11,456 nucleotides of DNA from Saccoglossus kowalevskii. Taxonomy: Eukaryota > Hemichordata > Enteropneusta > Harrimaniidae. A program made the translations under genes and the position numbers. Shown one piece after another: positions 6,901 through 11,456 of the stretch (the stretch's first letter is position 1; every line of letters starts with the position of its first letter). The stretch spans positions 808,370 through 819,825 of the forward strand of contig NW_003140814.1 of the NCBI RefSeq assembly GCF_000003605.2, in the 5' to 3' direction. Under the pieces are notes generated by a model that was not told the DNA's origin, did no database searches, and saw nothing but the letters and a program-made list of their open reading frames with translations.

Positions 6901-7921
6901 AATGATCGTTGAAAAGTATGCAAACGAGATGAACAGACTACATGTGAAGGATTTACCTAAACCTCCCCGAGAAATGCTGCAAGTGGAGGCTGAATTACAA
7001 CAGGCTGCTCCAAAGAAAAGAAAATCCGACGGAACAAAGGGACGTAATATCACCAAGAAGTTGTTCAAGGGGAGAAATAGAAAAACTAACACACAGCACA
7101 TTGAGGTATGAAACTTTCTTTTTGTTCAAATCAGAATCTTGTATTAAGCATGTCATGTGATCCTATGCCTAAAAAATTGGGTTTCCTTTTTTAGTTCCAC
7201 TATCATAAAAGATGACAGAGCAGAGCTGCTTATATAGTGATTGTCCGTTGTCGTTCATCTGTCAACAATTCTATTTTCAATTTCTTCTTGAAAACTAGCA
7301 GCTCGCCCTTTGGTGGACCTCTGTCAGATTTGTCTTCAATTCTCTAGATTTAGAAAATATTTTTGCAACTTTTGGTTAAAAATGTTGTGCTTGAAAACCA
7401 CTACTTCAATTGCTTATAAGTACACCTCATATGGATTAATTCCTTCTGTGACATTAGAGGGAACTCTCAAGGCTTTGCTGAAACAGCAGAGCTACATGTA
7501 TTTTGACTGTTAGCTGTTTATCATTTTGTTCATATTATTTGAATCCACTGACGTCTTGGCTTCGCTTATAACATTTTCATATTGATTTTTATTAATTTAT
7601 AGAAATACACACAAACAAGTAATTTGAATTGTCTTGTGACTAAGGCTCATATTAGGCCTCAAAGTGTACGTGATGCACTTCACTAATACGTGTTATATTG
7701 CAAAAAAAAAAAAAAAAAAAGGTGTGAGGTGCCTTTTTTGCCTTATATCATATATGTATGTTTATATATTTATTTGATTTCAGGAGAGTTCTTTGGTTCA
7801 TAATCCAATAACCAGTGATCCAGAATTAACAGCTGATCCAAGGATTATAGAGGAACCCCTCGGAGGTTATCACAGAAAGCCAGGACAGTCTGCAAGACAA
7901 TACACACTGTCAAACTTGTAA
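3839..7921 (+). CDS. TMIE: TMIE orthologue, complete four-exon gene (203 aa)
   Basis: TMIE is a single-pass membrane subunit of the TMC mechanotransduction channel complex, needed in vertebrate hair cells and conserved in C. elegans. Exons join at 3839-3925, 4460-4565, 6825-7105 and 7784-7921 (612 nt). Predicted layout: signal peptide 1-26; short extracellular segment; amphipathic V-W-G-F-R-L-W-Q stretch (45-52); transmembrane helix about 53-71; then R75-I-P-R78-T-K-K-E-I-E-A-R86. Human deafness residues R81, R84 and R92 align with R75, R78 and R86, all present. The paired cysteines C69-C70 match the human C75-C76 pair. A basic tail follows (P-K-K-R-K at 127-131, more Lys/Arg to 151), then a low-charge end, T-L-S-N-L. 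At 203 residues it is longer than the human protein (156), mostly in the tail. An in-frame TAA at 3815-3817 supports the start. Identification is very secure from the transmembrane and juxtamembrane block. Confidence 0.93.
3926..4459 (+). other. TMIE intron 1 (with open frame leading into exon 2)
   Basis: A 534-nt phase-0 intron with donor GTAAGT at 3926 and acceptor TTTTTTAAG ending at 4459. The last 105 nt (4355-4459) stay open in the frame of exon 2 and begin with an ATG, so a transcript starting inside the intron could encode an alternative hydrophobic N-terminus. Nothing else is recognisable. Confidence 0.75.
4460..4565 (+). CDS. TMIE: TMIE exon 2: ectodomain and first part of the transmembrane helix
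   Basis: Encodes residues 30-64 plus the first base of codon 65. The extracellular part (D-S-T-T-E-N-P-S) is followed by the conserved V-W-G-F-R-L-W-Q-V-A-G block, equivalent to human F-W-D-M-R-L-W-H-V-V-G. The human nonsense variant W57X falls at the equivalent of W51 here. Donor GTAAGT starts at 4566, and the phase-1 intron splits codon 65, aligned with human I71. Confidence 0.92.
4808..4830. repeat. Pentanucleotide microsatellite (ATTCA)n
   Basis: About four units of ATTCA with one substitution (ATTCT in the third), then a partial unit. This is a short, degenerate simple repeat inside TMIE intron 2. Confidence 0.7.
4999..5022. repeat. A-rich tract
   Basis: Nine A, one G, then fourteen A. 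It could be a slippage tract or an old retroposon tail on the plus strand. No convincing target-site duplication was seen. Confidence 0.7.
5442..5770. mobile_element. MITE-like element with perfect 15-bp terminal inverted repeats
   Basis: ATCCTCGGGGGCGGA at 5442-5456 is the exact reverse complement of 5756-5770. The 329 bp between the outer ends are clearly richer in G+C and CpG than the AT-rich intron around them. There is a further 10-bp inner inverted repeat (5467-5476 with 5490-5499), and the same TTTTCACCGG-type motif recurs at 5650-5659. It encodes no transposase, so it would be non-autonomous. A minus-strand frame runs through the whole element, but I take this as incidental. I could not define a clear target-site duplication: an AT dinucleotide flanks the ends if the termini start at CCTCGG. 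Element family unknown. Confidence 0.6.
5467..5499. repeat. Internal hairpin of the MITE-like element
   Basis: TTTTCACCGC (5467-5476) and GCGGTGAAAA (5490-5499) are perfect inverted copies with a 13-nt spacer. A third related copy, TTTTCACCGG, lies at 5650-5659 near the other end of the element. Confidence 0.65.
6825..7105 (+). CDS. TMIE: TMIE exon 3: end of the helix, conserved arginine block, basic tail
   Basis: Encodes the rest of codon 65 through residue 158. It finishes the helix (I-V-I-A-C-C-F) and gives R-I-P-R-T-K-K-E-I-E-A-R, the most conserved part of TMIE and a region implicated in coupling to TMC channels and membrane lipids. After an amphipathic stretch (88-124) comes a strongly basic segment with P-K-K-R-K and K-K-L-F-K-G-R-N-R-K, the counterpart of the poly-lysine tail of vertebrate TMIE. 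Acceptor CATTGCAG ends at 6824. The donor at 7106 is GTATGA, weaker than the other two, and if unspliced gives one extra Val codon and a stop. Confidence 0.92.
7106..7783 (+). other. TMIE intron 3
   Basis: A 678-nt phase-0 intron from GTATGA to TTTCAG. It contains a 19-A run (7702-7720) followed by a short A/T-arm hairpin (7715-7722 with 7732-7739). No gene is visible in it. Confidence 0.8.
7702..7720. repeat. Poly(A) tract (19 A) in TMIE intron 3
   Basis: An uninterrupted run of 19 A followed by GGTGTGAGGTGCC and a T run that pairs with its end (AAAAAAGG/CCTTTTTT, 9-nt loop). It might be the tail of a retroposed sequence, but no body or target-site duplication could be identified. Confidence 0.75.
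7784..7921 (+). CDS. TMIE: TMIE exon 4: C-terminal tail and stop
   Basis: Encodes residues 159-203 and TAA at 7919-7921. The reading frame continues exactly from exon 3 (phase 0) after acceptor TTTGATTTCAG. The tail has regularly spaced D-P/N-P turns (N-P-I-T-S-D-P, A-D-P) and ends in T-L-S-N-L, which fits a class I PDZ ligand (S/T-x-hydrophobic at the carboxyl end). I do not recognise this tail from vertebrate TMIE, so the exon assignment rests on frame, splice sites and position. Confidence 0.8.
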   Translation, partial: ESSLVHNPITSDPELTADPRIIEEPLGGYHRKPGQSARQYTLSNL

Positions 7922-8175
7922 TTATTCTGTGCATGGATAACAAAATGAGTGTCAATCGGTCACTAATGATTTCAACATGAAATTAGTCTGTTAAGTGTCA
8001 ATTTCCATTACCAATTCCGCATACATTGGTAATACACCTATATACACCTTACAATGAAATTGTTGTTTGTTTATGTCTGTAAGTTTCACCATATGGTCAT
8101 ATTTACTCATATTACGCAAAAATCTTGTTTCATGAAAAATTAAATGCGAGTTAAGAATTTAATGTCACTGTAAAT

Positions 8176-8213
8176 TATTGTCCTGTGTCGTATATGCTGT
8201 TACAAGGACAATA
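8176..8213. repeat. Hairpin, 9-bp stem
   Basis: TATTGTCCT (8176-8184) and AGGACAATA (8205-8213) form a perfect 9-bp stem with a 20-nt loop. The second copy of the surrounding repeat lacks the right arm, so this structure is specific to the first copy. Confidence 0.45.
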
Positions 8214-8328
8214 TTATGTTACTAAGTAGCTGATACACTTACATCAATTACAGATGTGTTTCTATGGTCAAAATAATTCATATTCAGTATACAATACATG
8301 TAACTTATTGTTGGTTTACATACGCTCC

Positions 8329-8362
8329 TATTGGAGATTACTTCTAATAAAGCAAATACAGT
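8329..8362. repeat. Short dispersed repeat, copy 2 (copy 1 at 819-853)
   Basis: TATTGGAGAT, CTTCTAATA and AGCAAATA occur in the same order and nearly the same spacing in both places, about 29 of 35 positions identical. One copy lies 450 nt after the BRCA1 stop, the other about 410 nt after the TMIE stop. This is probably a fragment of a genome-wide interspersed repeat. Confidence 0.6.
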
Positions 8363-8734
8363 AATATAATGAAAACCAAAATGCAAGGATGTAATGTCAC
8401 TGTAAATTATTTTCCTGTGCTGTATTTACTTTATTAGTAACGCATGCAAAAATAACAGCTGGTTCAAGTGCACTACTATATACAATAGAGATACTGCATG
8501 GGAACTAAAGACAAGGTGGTCTGTAGAGGTCCTCCAAATCTAATTACTACATTCTGATTGGATGCTGACATTGTCACATAACATCACAATCACCTGATGA
8601 GAACTATGTCTGACAAGTAACTGTTACTGGTGGACATGGAATCAAAATTTGTAGTGACCATGGTGGAATGCATATTATTTTATATATAATTTCACTGTAT
8701 ACATCTATCATCTCAAGAAAATACTTAAATATAA

Positions 8735-8855
8735 AATAAAACGTTACTTAATTTCTTTAATAATTTAATTTGTTATATACTGTATTTTATTACTTCTGTT
8801 AGTACAGATAAAATGACTAAGTCAGAATAAACCAGTTTTGACAGAACAAAATAAA
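8735..8855 (+). terminator. Candidate TMIE polyadenylation signals
   Basis: AATAAA hexamers lie at 8735-8740, 8826-8831 and 8850-8855, about 0.8-0.9 kb after the stop, with T-rich sequence following the last one. They are the densest plus-strand cluster downstream of TMIE. An earlier hexamer at 8346-8351 lies inside the dispersed repeat. Confidence 0.4.
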
Positions 8856-9224
8856 GTTATAATTTTTTTTTAATTATATTCTATTTTTTATTATTGAGTT
8901 ATTTACTGTTTTAAATTATTATATCAACTTAGTGTTTGGATAGCTTAAAGTTCTTAAAGCATGGTGGCCTATATCAGGATGGATTTCAAATTTTAGCTTT
9001 TAAAATCTGTCATCCAATGTTACTTTCACTGTCTGCGGCAGTCTTTTGTGTGCAGTGATTGATTTGCACAACTGTTATCTTAAAAGACCTGAATCATTTA
9101 TTTATCAATGACAAGACATGTTTGGAACGGTCTTTAGAAAGACTGACAGTATTGTCTTTTGGTAAAGTGATAATAAGCAATTGGGCAATGTTTAATAAAG
9201 GCAAACATTTCTTTTTTTCATTTT

Positions 9225-9244
9225 ATAAATAAATATTTATTTAT
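9225..9244. terminator. Palindromic bidirectional poly(A) signal
   Basis: The 20-bp perfect palindrome ATAAATAAATATTTATTTAT carries AATAAA on the plus strand (9228-9233) and on the minus strand (9241-9236). It lies between two convergent genes, so it could serve both. The minus-strand gene also has a closer ATTAAA at 9738-9733. Confidence 0.35.
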
Positions 9245-9732
9245 TTGATGCTTTTCTGTGCAATAAACTATAATAATTTAATTTTCAGTTGTATGCTCCT
9301 CATTTTCATTATTTGTGAGCCTAAAAACGTGTCATTTATGTAAAAAAAGTTTCCATAAATAATTACAATAAATCAATCAATCCTTCCTTTAATCTAGTGA
9401 TGTAATGAATTTTATCAGAAAAACAGTCCTCTTGTATTCTGAGCGATTTCTCATTCTTGTCTAAAAAGTGCACTTGCAATAGAAGATGTCTTAGCATTTT
9501 TCACATTGCGTGAAATTGTTTCATATTACAAGTTGCAGAGCACTTTGGTTTACACTATGGAATCTCACAACTGTTGACAAGTGTTGATTTCTTTGCATGT
9601 GTTAGTGAAAACCAACAAATACAAAAATGATTGAGAGCAATCACGAATAAACCTGCATATATCATTCAACGACCAAAATGGAATAACTTCACGTATTGCG
9701 TGTAGTTTTATGGTTTGAGTGAATAAAAAAAA

Positions 9733-9738
9733 TTTAAT
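9733..9738 (-). terminator. Candidate C2orf69 poly(A) signal (ATTAAA)
   Basis: TTTAAT on the plus strand reads ATTAAA on the minus strand, about 250 nt after the C2orf69 stop. It is the first acceptable hexamer downstream and would give a short 3' UTR. Confidence 0.35.
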
Positions 9739-9984
9739 TTTAACCTTTGATTCCATGGTGAATATGGAGAAACATCCTGGGATATATCCAAGAAACAAAT
9801 ACACATGGCCAAGTTGTTGATATACAAAATTGCCAAATACACGACTGTATAAAACATCAGTCATCGCAGCATGCAATCAAATTGTATATGTCGTATGAGA
9901 TGCATATCCAACACGGTGCAGTGTGGTACATATCTTGACGATATGAATCTCTAGTGGTTTGCAATGAGGGAACCCTGTTTGAGA

Positions 9985-10755
9985 TTAAAATGCTTCCAAA
10001 ACTTTGAAATGATTAGCAAATGAATATCCTGCATCTTCAAAATGAATAACTTCACGAACATCGGCACCCAACTCTTTCAATGTATCAACAAAAAGTCGCT
10101 CTGCTTTGCCTTTCCATGGCCTTCTTGGGTCTTTAATCTGGAATGGTGTCACATGTACATTGATCTGCAGATTTAATTTTGTCAATTCCTTGAGAATCGT
10201 CTCATCGGTGATCCACGTGTCATGTTCACCACTATGTCCACCATCCAACCAATACAACGCCTTCCACCGGCCGACAAACTCATTCACATGTTTATCTTTG
10301 TGTACGTGACCCAATTCATGAAGCATTTGATTCAAAACAATGCATCCTTTACTGAAACCAACGATCACAACTGGCAGCACAGTCGGGATACTACTGTCAC
10401 AAGAAACTTCATTGCAATCCAGAGTTTCAGCAGTCTGACAAGTAAGATCAGGTTTCACACTTTTGCTGCGTTTTTTACATAAATTTTCAGAGTTGACATA
10501 ATGAATAGAATTATTCAATAACTCTTTCAAATGGTGTATAGAGAGTCGTTTATCTGAGTGTGATGGCGTTCCAAGAACATCACCGTCTACAAAGTTGTCA
10601 AAACAACTGAAGCTATCTGCATACTTTCTAACAGGTCTAATAATCCACACATAACTATCAGGAAATCTTCGACTAAGTAAATCAGCGGAATATTCTAAAT
10701 TCCATTTTCTCCACTTTCTGTTATCTTTATTGATCTCCATCAGTTCCGGATAATC
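9985..10755 (-). CDS. C2orf69: C2orf69 orthologue, last exon (C-terminal about 257 aa), partial gene
   Basis: C2orf69 is a mitochondrial protein with an alpha/beta-hydrolase-like fold; human loss causes a multisystem autoinflammatory and oxidative-phosphorylation disorder (COXPD53), with a reported link to glycogen branching. The acceptor AG is at 10757-10756 (minus) and the exon opens D-Y-P-E-L-M-E; the stop is at 9987-9985. Counting from that Met (10740): a W-I-I/F-S-C-F-D-N-F-V region (32-51), the nucleophile elbow V-G-F-S-K-G-C (127-133, Ser130 at 10353-10351), Y-W-L-D-G-G-H-S-G (163-171), H-V-T-P-F-Q (196-201) and a terminal N-H-F-K-V (243-247). Ser130, Asp166 and His244 could form a triad. 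A Cys- and Ser-rich stretch (83-118) looks like a variable insert. The Met at 10740 is internal: the frame and the family both continue upstream, where exon 1 with the mitochondrial targeting sequence must lie past the right edge. Confidence 0.93.
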   Translation of the reverse strand, partial: DYPELMEINKDNRKWRKWNLEYSADLLSRRFPDSYVWIIRPVRKYADSFSCFDNFVDGDVLGTPSHSDKRLSIHHLKELLNNSIHYVNSENLCKKRSKSVKPDLTCQTAETLDCNEVSCDSSIPTVLPVVIVGFSKGCIVLNQMLHELGHVHKDKHVNEFVGRWKALYWLDGGHSGEHDTWITDETILKELTKLNLQINVHVTPFQIKDPRRPWKGKAERLFVDTLKELGADVREVIHFEDAGYSFANHFKVLEAF

Positions 10756-11456
10756 CTGTAAGACAAGGAAAATTGAGGTTGGAAAACATTTTTATTTAGA
10801 AAAGTGCATCCCATACAATCTATGACTAGTATATAGGGTGTACACAGCAACAATAGACAGGTATTTGAAAGACTTCTCTTTCTGTATTCCATATAGAATC
10901 CCTGGAGAAGACACTCGGCATCAACAAATAAATAAATCAAGAAGGTAATTTCAAACTACTTAAGACACACACTAGACAAATCTGTATGATCATGATGGTA
11001 AAAAGTCATCAATAACAAATATTAGTTGCCAAGCTTCTTGTTTAAAAGGTTAATCTTTAATCTTGAATTAAATGTAATGTGTCTTCGATACTCTCAGCAC
11101 GTGGGAATTCTTTTTTAAGCATTTTTTGATTGATGTTTGTACTTCAAGAGGATAATCAGAGAGATCTGGTAGATAAATGTTTGACACAGACACAGTTTTA
11201 CAAAAATTAAACATGCATCAGCACACAGTCACAGACGCTGGAGAAAAAAAATCAATCAGTAATATATTAATGGCTCCTTGCTGACATCTATTAATGCTAA
11301 AAAAAAGAGAAAGAGAAGCACAATTTCGTCTAAGGTCACAGACTATTTTAGTTGTTGTGGTAATAATAGGGTGAATTGTCAAATCAGGACCCAACCAGGC
11401 TCCTGTGAAATACTTTATTTTCGCAGAATTAATTTTCGCTGAAAAGGCTTTTTGGG
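10756..11456 (-). other. C2orf69 intron (partial, runs off the right edge)
   Basis: Upstream of the exon on the minus strand is a pyrimidine-rich acceptor, and an in-frame stop at 10794-10792 closes the frame. At least 701 nt of AT-rich sequence follow with no exon I can recognise. The far end carries a 15-bp-period ATTTTCGC(A/T)GAA pair (11417-11443). Confidence 0.75.
11417..11443. repeat. Two direct copies of ATTTTCGC(A/T)GAA
   Basis: ATTTTCGCAGAA (11417-11428) and ATTTTCGCTGAA (11432-11443) repeat with a 15-bp period. A related ATTTTCGCT lies at 874-882. This looks like the edge of an interspersed repeat that continues past the window. Confidence 0.5.

Larger units (their letters stand above)
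8100..8453. repeat. Mosaic of duplicated short modules downstream of TMIE
   Basis: A 34-nt block at 8160-8193 recurs at 8392-8425 with about three differences; both copies share the 20-bp core TAATGTCACTGTAAATTATT. A second block starting TATTTACT and ending ACGCA...AAAAAT lies before the first copy (8100-8123) and after the second (8423-8453, with small insertions). Between them is a 35-bp segment (8329-8362) shared with the BRCA1 3' region. This looks like remnants of a dispersed repeat family. Confidence 0.6.
7922..9984. other. Convergent intergenic region: TMIE and C2orf69 3' UTRs
   Basis: 2,063 bp between the TMIE stop and the minus-strand C2orf69 stop. No coding exon is supported. It holds the repeated module at 8100-8453, many AATAAA hexamers on the plus strand (8346, 8735, 8826, 8850, 9194, 9228), minus-strand signals (9733-9738, 9388-9393, 9236-9241), and a palindromic bidirectional signal at 9225-9244. 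The 8735-8855 cluster would give a TMIE 3' UTR of about 0.8-0.9 kb. Confidence 0.65.

Noticed and set aside
6802-7101. Minus-strand open frame opposite TMIE exon 3
   Set aside because: It is the antisense shadow of a well supported coding exon.
7310-7513. 67-codon plus-strand frame in TMIE intron 3
   Set aside because: No domain, no flanking splice signals that would join it in frame, and Cys/Phe-rich AT-driven composition.
9565-9876. 103-codon minus-strand open frame downstream of C2orf69
   Set aside because: It lies in the expected 3' UTR of C2orf69, has no recognisable motif, and contains the ATTAAA signal region. No splice or start context supports translation.
10106-10482. Plus-strand open frames opposite C2orf69
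   Set aside because: Antisense shadows of the conserved hydrolase-like exon.
10740-10940. 66-codon minus-strand frame just upstream of the C2orf69 exon
   Set aside because: It is in a different frame from the exon, crosses the intron acceptor and has no similarity to the C2orf69 N-terminus. True exon 1 should encode a much longer segment.
1-11456. CRISPR array, prokaryotic operon, defence island or tRNA/rRNA gene
   Set aside because: Split codons at GT-AG introns and animal gene families show eukaryotic DNA. I found no regularly spaced repeats, no ribosome-binding sites and no tRNA-like cloverleaf.

Overview
This is eukaryotic, intron-bearing, AT-rich nuclear DNA from a metazoan. It has GT-AG introns of 0.5 to more than 2 kb, AATAAA polyadenylation hexamers, long homopolymer tracts and short dispersed repeats. 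Three orthologues are recognisable from translated exons. An intact BRCA1 C-terminus and an invertebrate-style TMIE argue for a slowly evolving invertebrate such as a mollusc, another lophotrochozoan, or an invertebrate deuterostome. The recurring ATTTTCGC-type repeats remind me of bivalve DNA, but I cannot fix the phylum from the sequence.

Layout. (1) 1-369: end of an intron and the last coding exon (212-369, +) of a BRCA1 orthologue. It carries the end of the second BRCT repeat and is followed by a roughly 500-nt 3' UTR with clustered poly(A) signals at 854-889. (2) 890-3838: about 2.9 kb of AT-rich intergenic DNA with no gene I can support, holding a hairpin, homopolymers and possible upstream regulatory sites for the next gene. 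(3) 3839-7921 (+): a complete four-exon TMIE (transmembrane inner ear) orthologue of 203 residues: signal peptide, one transmembrane helix, the conserved juxtamembrane R-x-P-R-T-(R/K)-K-E-I-E-A-R block, a basic tail and a C-terminus resembling a PDZ ligand. Intron 2 holds a 329-bp GC-richer element with perfect 15-bp terminal inverted repeats (MITE-like). (4) 7922-9984: the space between two convergent genes. It holds the TMIE 3' UTR with a repeated 34-bp module and a 20-bp perfect palindrome carrying AATAAA on both strands. (5) 9985-10755 (-): the last exon of a C2orf69 orthologue, a mitochondrial alpha/beta-hydrolase-like protein with an intact G-F-S-K-G nucleophile elbow. Its first exon lies beyond the right edge; 10756-11456 is intron.

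The three genes have no known joint pathway: DNA repair and ubiquitin signalling (BRCA1), hair-cell mechanotransduction (TMIE), and mitochondrial energy and glycogen metabolism (C2orf69). I see no operon-like or defence system. The main points of interest are exact intron-phase conservation in BRCA1 (and apparently TMIE), a predicted SUMO-interacting tail on BRCA1, alternative TMIE termini, and the mobile or repeat sequences.
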